Of a DNA stretch of 64,000 bases, positions 10,011 through 17,506 are shown piece by piece; the first letter of the stretch is position 1; each line of letters starts with the position of its first letter. Below the pieces are notes generated by a model. The model ran no database searches and was not told the origin of the DNA. It saw only the letters and a list, made by a program, of their open reading frames with translations. Origin of the DNA: Limibacterium fermenti. GTDB taxonomy: Bacteria; Bacteroidota; Bacteroidia; Bacteroidales; Dysgonomonadaceae. The stretch lies in NCBI RefSeq assembly GCF_041902845.1, contig NZ_CP159486.1, forward strand, positions 930,001-994,000, given 5' to 3'. The position numbers and the translations under genes are program-made.

Positions 10011-10054
10011 AGGAATTAATCAATCGGAATTTGTATAAATGTAATAAATAGATT
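9970..10054 (+). repeat. tamL 3'-end repeat, copy 1 (in the gene)
   Basis: These 85 bases cover the last 41 bases of tamL and 44 bases downstream. They recur at 10815-10899 with about ten mismatches. The two copies bound the palindromic element and the decayed toxin-antitoxin pair. Confidence 0.9.
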
Positions 10055-10055
10055 A

Positions 10056-10264
10056 TTCAAGTTTCGCAAGCCATATCGTTGCACCTCACCTTCGCCTCCC
10101 GATGTTTTGTGACCCGGTATCGTTCTTGTTCGCTAAAAGAGTAGAACTCGCTTCGCTCAAACAGCTCCTCTTTTTACGCTCATTGCGAACGCCGGGTCCC
10201 CACAAAACATCTAAAGGGCTCCGTTTGAGTTGCAACGATTACAAACACACTTGCGAAACTTGAA
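10056..10264. mobile_element. MITE-like palindromic element A
   Basis: A 209-base element with 15-base inverted ends, TTCAAGTTTCGCAAG at 10056-10070 and CTTGCGAAACTTGAA at 10250-10264. Further inward the arms also pair (CGTTGCA with TGCAACG, ATGTTTTGTG with CACAAAACAT), and a central GTTCGC...GCGAAC hairpin completes a near-cruciform. AGATTAT occurs just outside both ends (10050-10056 and 10266-10272), a possible target duplication although the right copy is offset by two bases. It contains no open frame. The same ends recur at 46238-46407. It abuts and has probably removed the 5' part of the toxin remnant. Confidence 0.65.
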
Positions 10265-10275
10265 CAGATTATTAT

Positions 10276-10477
10276 TTCTCAGTATGTTGTCAATGAAAAA
10301 TTTGTGAAGAAATTGGATTCGGCGGATTTATACGAAATGCGAGTATCCGTTGGACACAATGAGTATCGTACATTGTACAAGAGTGATTTTATTACATTCT
10401 TTTCTAAAAAAAGACAGCAAACAGTATCGCAAAGAAATAGCAAAAGCGCAGGAAATTTTAAATCATTATAGGGTATG
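10276..10477 (+). pseudogene. RelE/HigB-type toxin remnant
   Basis: Reading QYVVNEKFVKKLDSADLYEM, then RVSVGHNEYRTL, matches the middle of RelE/HigB-like mRNA-interferase toxins. The frame then breaks, and the next frame gives VILLHSFLKKDSKQYRKEI followed by AKAQEILNHYRV and a stop that overlaps the antitoxin start. About a dozen residues normally found between YRTL and VILL are missing, and the 5' end is cut at palindromic element A. The toxin is therefore truncated, internally deleted and frameshifted. Confidence 0.8.
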
Positions 10478-10794
10478 AGTACAGTAAAAATAAATACGGA
10501 ATTAGTGGATCGATTGCCGACGGCGAATAGTTTATTGGAGGAGAAGTACGGAGAATATGGCACACAAGCGCGTGAGGAGTTTTCCGTGAAAGCTCGCGCA
10601 TGGTACTTGGGCGAAATATTAAAAGAGAAGCGCAAGGAAAAAAAATCACTCAAAATGAACTTGCGAAACGGATCGGAAAGAAACGAGAGTATATTGCATT
10701 GTTGGAAAAAGGTGAAACCGATATGCAGCTATCCACTTTTTTAAGTATATCGGATGCGTTGGGACTGCAGATTAAATTGACGGAATTATTATAG
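10475..10794 (+). pseudogene. HigA/XRE-type antitoxin, frameshifted at an A8 tract
   Basis: The first frame starts at ATG 10475 (MSTVKINTELVDRLPTANSL) and runs in phase to ...ILKEKRKEKK; the sequence then continues in the next frame as ITQNELAKRIGKKREYIALL, then EKGETDMQLSTFLSISDALG, ending at 10794. Joined, this is a typical ~107-residue XRE helix-turn-helix antitoxin. The switch point is a run of eight A residues near 10638-10645; nine would restore one frame. Real inactivation, slippage at the A-tract or a base-call error are all possible. Confidence 0.8.
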
Positions 10795-10814
10795 TATGGG
10801 TAACCGATTTACTT

Positions 10815-10899
10815 GCGATTTCGCCCTACACTTCGCTATCGGATATCCTTTCTAAAAGGATTCAACAACCGGAATTTGGATGAATGTAATAAATAGATT
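10815..10899 (+). repeat. tamL 3'-end repeat, copy 2 (orphan)
   Basis: Second copy of the 85-base tamL end, including the codons for FAIGYPF-like sequence and the stop, but without the rest of the gene. It follows the antitoxin after about 20 bases and is about 12% diverged from copy 1. Confidence 0.9.
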
Positions 10900-10922
10900 C
10901 CTTTTGCGTAAGAGATAATCTA

Positions 10923-11291
10923 ATGACGTCCAAAGATAAGTTGATAGATCGGTTTAAAAGTCTTCCTAAAGATTTTACATTTGAGGAATTGGTAAAATTG
11001 TTAGGTTTATTCGGGTTTGAACAAAGCAATAAAGGGAAGACATCCGGTTCGCGTGTGCGATTTATGAATATGGATAATTTAGAATATAAAGGTTATTATG
11101 GTACTGTTGAGTACAGTAAGGCAGATAATTGTCTCTTCGGTAAAGTTCTTGGAATGACGAAAAACAGCATTACCTATGAAGGAATCACCTTAGACGAATT
11201 GAAATCTGATTTTGAGGCGGGCGTCGATAGTTATCTGGAAGGTTGTGACGAATTGGGCGTTAAGCGGGGCTATCCATCAATACTTTTATAA
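10923..11291 (+). CDS. HicA-HicB chimeric protein (toxin-antitoxin fusion)
   Basis: 122 residues from ATG 10923. Residues 1-47 (MTSKDKLIDRFKSLPKDFTF ... GKTSGSRVRF) look like the N-terminal two-thirds of a HicA toxin. From residue ~50 (NMDNLEYKGYYGTVEYSKAD ... LFGKVLGM, then TYEGITLDELKSDFEAGVDS) the sequence looks like the RNase H-fold half of HicB. The part of HicA after GSRVRF and the DNA-binding tail of HicB are absent; the protein ends in GVKRGYPSILL. The simplest reading is a deletion that joined hicA and hicB in frame, giving a probably inactive product. A functional regulatory fusion cannot be excluded. Confidence 0.7.
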   Translation: MTSKDKLIDRFKSLPKDFTFEELVKLLGLFGFEQSNKGKTSGSRVRFMNMDNLEYKGYYGTVEYSKADNCLFGKVLGMTKNSITYEGITLDELKSDFEAGVDSYLEGCDELGVKRGYPSILL

Positions 11292-11574
11292 AGAGAATAT
11301 TAGAAGAGAAAATCTATTCTAATAAATATTGAGTATAATAAAATGCTTTTTGTCCGGAGCGTAAAAAAACCTTTCAGTCAATCACAGAACTTAATAGCCC
11401 TGCCGTTCTATAGGGAGGGGTTGCCGATAGGCATTTGCATAAATGTAGCAAAATTACGAATCCTTTCGCACTCCTTTTGGCACAAAGGTTTGAAATAGTG
11501 CGAAGAATAATAGCGTAGTTGGTCGTTGAATGTAGTATTAAATATTATCGCGAATCCTCTGAAATCGGTTCTGG
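11292..11574. other. Intergenic stretch without a supported gene
   Basis: I see no convincing coding frame here. On the minus strand TAATTTTG (11456-11449) matches a -7 box, but no TTG-type -33 box sits at the right distance. Confidence 0.5.
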
Positions 11575-11606
11575 TAAAAGAAAAACCCGCCCCTTGTGAG
11601 CGGATT
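11575..11606 (-). terminator. Intrinsic terminator after tRNA-Gln
   Basis: On the minus strand CCGCTCACAAGGGGCGGG folds into a short GC stem and is followed by TTTTTCTTTT. It lies just downstream of the tRNA-Gln 3' end. Confidence 0.65.
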
Positions 11607-11622
11607 GTGAAAGTTTGAATAG

Positions 11623-11693
11623 TTGTCTTACCAAGATTCGAACTTGGACTAACAGGACCAGAATCTGTTGTGCTGCCATTACACCATAAGACA
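11623..11693 (-). tRNA. tRNA-Gln (anticodon CTG)
   Basis: A 71-nt cloverleaf: acceptor TGTCTTA pairs with TAAGACA, D-arm GTG...CAC, anticodon loop TTCTGGT giving CTG, and T-arm CCAAG-TTCGAAT-CTTGG. No CCA is encoded. The last anticodon-stem pair is an A-C mismatch (positions 31/39). Confidence 0.9.
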
Positions 11694-11747
11694 ATTTGCG
11701 ACTGCAAAAGTATAAAATTTTCCTTTGATACGGTAACTTTTTTGTAT

Positions 11748-14700
11748 TTATTTCTTCAGGATGACGAACGCACTACCCAAATCATCGAGTAACGATGCGT
11801 AGATGGGATGGTTCCGTAGCAGGGCGCCGTTGCCGATAAGAAACAATTGCTTGCGCGCACGGGTGAGGGCGACGTTGAGCTTGCGATCGACCTTGCCGTC
11901 GTGACTGAGATTGCATAGAAAATCGAGTTGATAGGGCTTGTTGACGCAAAACGATAATAAAATGATGTCGCGCTGGCTTCCCTGAAAGCGTTCGACCGTA
12001 TCGATCAGAATGTCTTCAGTGCCGGGTATGCGGGCTTCCGCCAAACGGCTTTTTATAAGGGCGATCTGATTGCGGTATGGAGCGATAATGCCTATCCGAT
12101 TGCCTCGGAAAGGACGTCCGTTGGCTTCGTATACGGCTTTCAGTGAGGCCACGAGGCGGACAATCACCGATGCTTCCTGTTCGTTCATTTTGTCGGAACC
12201 GGATGTGACGGCAACTGCTTCCGTAGAAAAGAATAATCGTCGCCGGGATGCGACGGAACGTTGAAATAAATCATTCTCCGAATCGTATGCTAGCTGCCAT
12301 GCTTCCGATTGCCATTCTTTTGCCGCAACGAGGGTCCCCGAATAAAAGAAACGCGACGGAAACGATGCGATGTCGTTGTGCATGCGTCCCTGCTGCGTGA
12401 GTTGGGCGTATGCCTGCGTCCAACCGTTGGTTTGGCAACGGCGCAACAACCGTTCGAAAAAGGAGTCGCGGCAATCGATGAGGCCGATATGGTTCAGTTC
12501 GGGTTCGCCGATGCGCGATGCGGCCGGTTTCTGCAATACGATGGTCGATAACTGGTTGTGATCGCCGATAAGGATGAATTTATCGAAACGCGGCAGCAGT
12601 CCGATGAGTTGCGGCTCGAGTATTTGCGAAGCTTCGTCGATAATGGCGATGTGAAAATGCTTGAGAGAGAAGAGTTCCATCCTTCCGACGATGGAAGCCA
12701 GTGTCGCTACATAGATACGGGTCGATTCGATGCGCCGGCGCAGTATTTCACGGTTCTCCGATTCTCCGGCGATTCGCTGCAACAAGCGGTGGCGGTAGGG
12801 TGGGGAGCAGGACAATTCCGTACCCACCCGTATATAGGTGTCGCAGGTACCGTCGTTACAGTCGAACGCTGCGTTGATCGCCTCGCAAAGCTCGTCGACG
12901 GCACGATTGGTATACGCCAAGACCAAGATGTTTTTTTCCGGATCGGCATAATATGTTTCGATGAGGCGGCGGGCGAAGATCGATGTCTTACCCGTGCCCG
13001 GCGGCCCGACCAACAGGAAATAATCGTTGGCGGCCAGCGCTTTGGAAAGAATGTTTTCGGGATATTCTTCCGGCGACGGTGCGGCGGGGGATACGGCTTG
13101 CGGTTTTTCGAGGCCGAGCAGTAAGTCCCGTTTTCGATGCGGCGCCCGGAGGAAGGCGAACAAGCTCTTATACATGTTCATATACGATGTGTCGAGCGTA
13201 TCGTGTTCGACCGCCCACAGCCGATGGCGCGTAAAAAACGACCGGTTCTTTTGTTTGTGGCGGAACCGTACTTCGACCGATTGCGGGGTGATTTGTGCAA
13301 TGTACCCTTTCAGTATTTGCGTGTTGAGCACCGTATCGTTATCGTTTTGACGAGGGTAGACGATACAAATTTCCCCTTCGCGGAAATTCACGATGCTTTG
13401 CTCGCCTTCATGGCGTTGAAAGACGATGGTCATGTGTTCCGCAACATCGTCGATGCCCTCAATCGAAAGGGGATAAAGCACGTCGAGCGCTTCGGCGCGT
13501 TCCGAGAAATCGGTGTTCCACAACACGGCTGTGCCGGTCGGCGATTCATAATCGACGTCTCCGGTTTTTTGCAGGTAAATCTCTTTCGACAGAAACCGTA
13601 CAAAACGGTAAAAGTAACTTACTTCCGTTTCGGTGCATTGACGAAGTGTTTGCGAAAAACGTTCGATGCGGGCGGTAAAGAACGACGGAAGTCGTCTGCC
13701 GTTGGCGTCCGGCGACAGCATTTCGTTCATCAGGCGGTTTACCGTGCCGTTATCGCCGTGGGCAATCCGGTATTCGTTTGCTACGATGCGGTTGCGGATA
13801 TCGATGATTTGTTTTTCGAGGATATGGTAAACGGCTGCAAAACGGAGATTCTCTCCTGCACGGTTTCCGGAAGAGTACAAAATGGCGGCGCTGATGTGAC
13901 GGTCGTCTATTCCGTACACGCTTTGTATCATCAGCCGGTATACGGCCGTTTGCACGGCATGGTTCAGAGCAATTTTTCCGGCGTTGGAAGGCGGATAAGG
14001 AAGGCGTCCCGATTTTAATTCCACAATACCGGCATCTGTCGCTGTCGGAGGCAAATACAGGAGGTCGAGGCGTCCCTGAAACCCATACTTTTCACTAAAG
14101 AAAGACGGCTCAAGGGTACAATCCCGCGAGACGATGCCGTGGCGGGGGAAATCTTCCCGAATGACGCGCCGGATGTTTTTGAACTGTTCCCGGGCTTGTT
14201 GCATGAACCGGCGGAAATCGTCGGGCGAAGCGATGTCGGGGCAACTGGTATATTCAAAAGGCGATTGTTTGAAGGAGCGCAGGAATACTTCGTCGAAAGA
14301 AACCTTTTCCGCATCATCCGAAAAAAACAGTTCATCGAGAAAAAAGTTCGCCAGATTTCCGAGCAACAAGTACGAGCGGTTTTCTTTCTCCTCAAATTTA
14401 TTCCGCAGATAATGAAAAGGCGAGACTTCATAATCCTGAAAACATTCGGCGACGGCGGAAGCGTCAACCAGATAATCGGGCTCGAAAACGATGAGCCGGG
14501 GCACCCAACATCCTTCGGCATCCATCGTGCTGTCGATAAGGTTTAGTTGTGCGCCGGCGCGGAAAATATCTTCGGCTGTTTCAACCTGCCGATCTTCACA
14601 TGCCGCAGTATATCGTATGGTTATCTCACTCACGGGAAATGCTTCGGCTTTGCAAAAGAGTTGCTTTGCTTCCGTATCGACACGGAGGATTTGTACGCGC

Positions 14701-15089
14701 AACCGCCCTTCGGTAAGTTTTACTTCGGGCGGCGCAAAAGCCTTGTCTTGTGCCGGGCGTATTTCCCCTGCAACTATCCGGCAGAGAGTTTTCACCGCCT
14801 TCTCGGCCTGCCGGTATTCTTCTTCGGAAACGGGCCGTTGGGGCGCTTGAGGCGATGCCGTTACGCGAAGATGCTGCAATTGCCATTCCAGTTGTTTGGG
14901 AAGAGTGTATTTTTGAGCGATGAAGACCAGTCGCGAGAACAGATTGGAAAACTGTACCGCCTCATCGCGGGTTACGGCCTTGCAGAATCGTTCCATGATC
15001 CGCTTCAGAAGCCGCATTCGTTCCGGCAATTCGTTTTCGGACGTCGATAAATCCTGAATATCCCTCAGGTAATAAGATGTTGTATTCAT
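11748..15089 (-). CDS. PD-(D/E)XK nuclease / SF1 helicase (Dna2-like)
   Basis: A 1113-residue protein with an N-terminal region of unknown fold, a Cas4/RecB-type nuclease motif around residues 335-385 (GFQGRLDLLYL, IVELKSG, then H..Q..Y), and a C-terminal superfamily 1 UPF1/Dna2-like helicase. Helicase landmarks in order: Walker A GPPGTGKT (~residue 692), YTNRAVDEL, Walker B IIDEASQ (~813), IGDHNQLSTIV, TQQGRMH, IGIIAPYRNQ, VERFQGSQRDI and LNVALTRARKQL near 1070. Such proteins unwind and trim DNA in replication or repair. It could also act in defence, but no defence partner is adjacent. It lies upstream of tRNA-Gln and downstream of dgkA on the same strand. Confidence 0.9.
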   Translation of the reverse strand: MNTTSYYLRDIQDLSTSENELPERMRLLKRIMERFCKAVTRDEAVQFSNLFSRLVFIAQKYTLPKQLEWQLQHLRVTASPQAPQRPVSEEEYRQAEKAVKTLCRIVAGEIRPAQDKAFAPPEVKLTEGRLRVQILRVDTEAKQLFCKAEAFPVSEITIRYTAACEDRQVETAEDIFRAGAQLNLIDSTMDAEGCWVPRLIVFEPDYLVDASAVAECFQDYEVSPFHYLRNKFEEKENRSYLLLGNLANFFLDELFFSDDAEKVSFDEVFLRSFKQSPFEYTSCPDIASPDDFRRFMQQAREQFKNIRRVIREDFPRHGIVSRDCTLEPSFFSEKYGFQGRLDLLYLPPTATDAGIVELKSGRLPYPPSNAGKIALNHAVQTAVYRLMIQSVYGIDDRHISAAILYSSGNRAGENLRFAAVYHILEKQIIDIRNRIVANEYRIAHGDNGTVNRLMNEMLSPDANGRRLPSFFTARIERFSQTLRQCTETEVSYFYRFVRFLSKEIYLQKTGDVDYESPTGTAVLWNTDFSERAEALDVLYPLSIEGIDDVAEHMTIVFQRHEGEQSIVNFREGEICIVYPRQNDNDTVLNTQILKGYIAQITPQSVEVRFRHKQKNRSFFTRHRLWAVEHDTLDTSYMNMYKSLFAFLRAPHRKRDLLLGLEKPQAVSPAAPSPEEYPENILSKALAANDYFLLVGPPGTGKTSIFARRLIETYYADPEKNILVLAYTNRAVDELCEAINAAFDCNDGTCDTYIRVGTELSCSPPYRHRLLQRIAGESENREILRRRIESTRIYVATLASIVGRMELFSLKHFHIAIIDEASQILEPQLIGLLPRFDKFILIGDHNQLSTIVLQKPAASRIGEPELNHIGLIDCRDSFFERLLRRCQTNGWTQAYAQLTQQGRMHNDIASFPSRFFYSGTLVAAKEWQSEAWQLAYDSENDLFQRSVASRRRLFFSTEAVAVTSGSDKMNEQEASVIVRLVASLKAVYEANGRPFRGNRIGIIAPYRNQIALIKSRLAEARIPGTEDILIDTVERFQGSQRDIILLSFCVNKPYQLDFLCNLSHDGKVDRKLNVALTRARKQLFLIGNGALLRNHPIYASLLDDLGSAFVILKK

Positions 15090-15109
15090 AATCCTAATCG
15101 ATTATCGCA

Positions 15110-15493
15110 TCATTCAACGAATAGCTCGATGAGTTTCGGCAAGAAAATAAGCGCGCCTGCAACGACCGATGCAATAGCCGTAAGAAGAACGGCCGCCGCC
15201 GCCAGATCTTTGGCTTTTTTAATAGACGGATGAATACGGCCTCCGCAGGCAAAGTCCGCCAGTTTTTCTATCGCCGAATTGAGCGCTTCGGTTGCCGGCA
15301 CGACGCCGAAAAGGATACAGACGGCAATCCATTCCATCCGCGAAATATGCAGCCAGAAGCCCAATACGATCACCAACGCGATAATGACTAAGTGAATCCT
15401 CGCGTTCGGCGTTTCCGAAAACAGGGTGCGTACGCCTTGGAAAGCATAGGAAAACGAGCGGATACGTTCTTTAAAATACAAAAACCTTTTCAT
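15110..15493 (-). CDS. dgkA: Diacylglycerol/undecaprenol kinase family protein
   Basis: A small integral membrane kinase (127 residues from ATG 15493) with three hydrophobic segments (residues ~36-52, 54-72 and near the C-terminus). The family core is present: EALNSAIEKLADF and the basic AKDLAAAAVLL segment. Members phosphorylate diacylglycerol or undecaprenol, recycling the lipid carrier for peptidoglycan and polysaccharides. A TTG four codons upstream is a possible alternative start. It precedes the helicase gene on the same strand. Confidence 0.9.
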   Translation of the reverse strand: MKRFLYFKERIRSFSYAFQGVRTLFSETPNARIHLVIIALVIVLGFWLHISRMEWIAVCILFGVVPATEALNSAIEKLADFACGGRIHPSIKKAKDLAAAAVLLTAIASVVAGALIFLPKLIELFVE

Positions 15494-15560
15494 CAGTCTC
15501 GTCAAGAATATCTTTTATAAGATCTATTTTTTGTATGTCTACATCAATAGTCTTCATCAT
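15471..15560 (-). pseudogene. Short antitoxin-like N-terminal fragment
   Basis: A 29-codon frame (MMKTIDVDIQKIDLIKDILD ...) ending in EKVFVF overlaps the start of dgkA by 23 bases. The pattern resembles the first 30 residues of small Bacteroidota addiction-module antitoxins. A -7-like TAACTTTG lies upstream on the same strand (15592-15585). It may be a truncated antitoxin or just a leader peptide for dgkA; support is weak. Confidence 0.35.
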
Positions 15561-15599
15561 TATTACCTTATTAATTGATTGATGCAAAGTTAGGATTTT

Positions 15600-15804
15600 C
15601 TCTGAAAATGAGAAATAATTAATAACTTGCGAAGCCCTATCAAGCAAGTAAACCACAAGTTATCTTGGATACGACTCCAATGCAAAGTACGGTTCCGGTT
15701 TGCTCGTAATGAAATACTTGGTTCCAATGAGACCTTATAGAAGATTATCATTGTTTAAAGCATCCGGGCTTGATGAGGCTTTTATTTATTCACAAGTTAA
15801 AACT
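15600..15804 (+). other. IS110-family upstream non-coding end (possible bridge-RNA region)
   Basis: About 200 bases precede the transposase ATG with no good gene. In the IS110 family a non-coding end encodes the bridge RNA that pairs with target and donor DNA. I cannot place the element's left end, since these elements lack long inverted repeats. Confidence 0.35.
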
Positions 15805-17169
15805 ATGGCAAAGAAAGCGAAAAAAATCAAGACAGGCAAGGGATTGAAATTGGAAATCGTGAATCCCAATTCGGCGGGTATCGATGTTTCTTCCACCGAA
15901 ATGCAAGTATGTGTCCCGGAAGACCGGGATGGGGAAAACAACCGCCGCTTCGGCACGTTTACGCAAGATTTACACCTTATATCGGATTGGCTTAAAGCCT
16001 GTGGCATTGAAACCGTCGCCATGGAATCCACGGGGGTGTATTGGGTCCAACTCTACATGATACTGGAATCGGAGGGATTTGACGTGTTGCTGGTCAACGC
16101 CAAGGCCATCAAAAATATCAGCGAGAAGAAGACCGACCGGGTAGATGCCGAAACCATCATGGTCTTGCATAGTTACGGGCTTCTGAGAGCCAGTTTCCAA
16201 CCCCAGAACCATGCCCGGCGCATCCGCAATGTATCGCGCCACCGTGACGGGTTGTTGAAAGCTTCTTCGCGGGAAGTGCTCCACATGCAAAAGGCCATGG
16301 AATTGATGAACATCAAATTGGGCAATGTCATCAGCGATATTTTGGGAAAATCGGGACAGGAGATTATTCGCGCCATTCTGGCCGGGGAACGCGATGCCCG
16401 AAAACTATCGGCTTTGGCCGATCCCCGATGCAAATCTCCCAAAGAAACCATCGCCAAATCCCTGCAGGCCAATTGGGACGAAGACCTGCTGTTCATGCTC
16501 AAACAAAGCTATGAACTGTATGTATATTACCAAAACCTGATGAAGGATTGTGACAAGCAGATAGAGGGCATCCTGCAGGAGTATCTCAAAGACGTTAAGC
16601 CCGAAGAAACTTCCAAGCCGGAGCAAAGGGCGAAAAAAGCAAAAGCTCAAAAGAATGCCGTCACGATAGATATCGAAAAGCACGCGATCCGATTATGGGG
16701 TGTCAACGCGATGCGCATACCGGGTGTCAGTGAAGCGGCCCTGTTGCGGTTGGCCGGTGAGCTGGGACACGATTTTACCGATAAGTTTGACTCATACAAA
16801 CAGTTTTGTTGTTGGTGTAACCTCACACCCAACAACAAAATATCGGGAGGAAAACTCCAGTCCAGCAAAATTCCAAAGCGCAAGAATCCTGTTGGACAAA
16901 TCCTGCGTTCTTCGGCAAACTCCCTGAAAACAAGTAAAACGCCCTTAGGATATTACTTCCGGCGTATACAGGCAAAAAGCGGTTACTTGCCGGCTATTAT
17001 CGCTACTGCGAACAAATTGGGAAGAATACTCTATACAATGGTTAAATACAAGGTCGAGTTTGATGACTCTTTTACCCAAACCAGCGAAACCGAGATACTT
17101 AGAAGAAAATTGATTAAGACCCAAAGAACCCTCGAAAAACTTCAAAATCAAATCAAAGAATGCGGATGA
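15805..17169 (+). CDS. IS110-family transposase (DEDD recombinase)
   Basis: A 454-residue RNA-guided DNA recombinase from ATG 15805 (MAKKAKKIKTGKGLKLEIVN). The N-terminal DEDD domain shows D27 (AGIDVSS), E74 (AMESTGVYW) and D111/D114 (KKTDRVDAE). The C-terminal Transposase_20 domain starts around MRIPGVSEAALLRLAGELG and contains SGGKLQSSKI with the serine-rich catalytic region. A lysine-rich spacer (KPEQRAKKAKAQKNA) separates the two. The frame is intact, so the element may be active. An upstream in-frame start at 15700 would add an unrelated N-terminus. It sits between dgkA and the polysaccharide cluster. Confidence 0.93.
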   Translation: MAKKAKKIKTGKGLKLEIVNPNSAGIDVSSTEMQVCVPEDRDGENNRRFGTFTQDLHLISDWLKACGIETVAMESTGVYWVQLYMILESEGFDVLLVNAKAIKNISEKKTDRVDAETIMVLHSYGLLRASFQPQNHARRIRNVSRHRDGLLKASSREVLHMQKAMELMNIKLGNVISDILGKSGQEIIRAILAGERDARKLSALADPRCKSPKETIAKSLQANWDEDLLFMLKQSYELYVYYQNLMKDCDKQIEGILQEYLKDVKPEETSKPEQRAKKAKAQKNAVTIDIEKHAIRLWGVNAMRIPGVSEAALLRLAGELGHDFTDKFDSYKQFCCWCNLTPNNKISGGKLQSSKIPKRKNPVGQILRSSANSLKTSKTPLGYYFRRIQAKSGYLPAIIATANKLGRILYTMVKYKVEFDDSFTQTSETEILRRKLIKTQRTLEKLQNQIKECG

Positions 17170-17470
17170 AATGGTTTGTTATATAGAAGATAAATTTTTT
17201 CTCAATGATTGAGAAATGAATCGGTGTATTTAACCGGGATACTTTATCCTCTCCTCTATCGTTGCAAAGATGCAAAACCAATCCTCCGGGAGGTTTTCCC
17301 TTCATGAGCATGGTGAATTTGTAAAAGCCTGAAGGGGTAAAACCCAATCGTTTGGGCACAGCTTTCATAATTATCCGGCTGTCGGTTGATGACGTTTGTA
17401 GCCATACGCAGCAGGCGATGTTTTCCTTCCGGTGGAAGAAACTTTTCTCCGAATCTTCTGTAGGATTCAT
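17153..17470 (-). CDS. Unrecognised ORF next to the IS110 element
   Basis: A 105-codon frame overlapping the last codons of the transposase on the other strand. It includes PKRLGFTPSGFYKFTMLMKG and then KPPGGLVLHLC. I do not recognise a family. It may be a remnant of a gene cut by the insertion sequence or simply chance; the C-terminal 20 residues read over the element's end. Confidence 0.25.
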   Translation of the reverse strand: MNPTEDSEKSFFHRKENIACCVWLQTSSTDSRIIMKAVPKRLGFTPSGFYKFTMLMKGKPPGGLVLHLCNDRGEDKVSRLNTPIHFSIIEKKFIFYITNHFIRIL

Positions 17471-17506
17471 GATGTAAAAGTTGCGGGAAATAATATATGT
17501 GCCTTG

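Noticed and set aside
10475..10744. Intact 89-residue antitoxin in the first frame
   Set aside because: Its C-terminal 35 residues match nothing, whereas the overlapping frame continues the helix-turn-helix; a frameshift is the better reading.
11408..11707. Minus-strand open frame covering tRNA-Gln
   Set aside because: It starts in and reads through the tRNA gene and terminator, so it is not a plausible protein gene.
13137..14018. Plus-strand open frame (293 codons) opposite the helicase
   Set aside because: Shadow of the helicase/nuclease gene, whose motifs are all on the minus strand.
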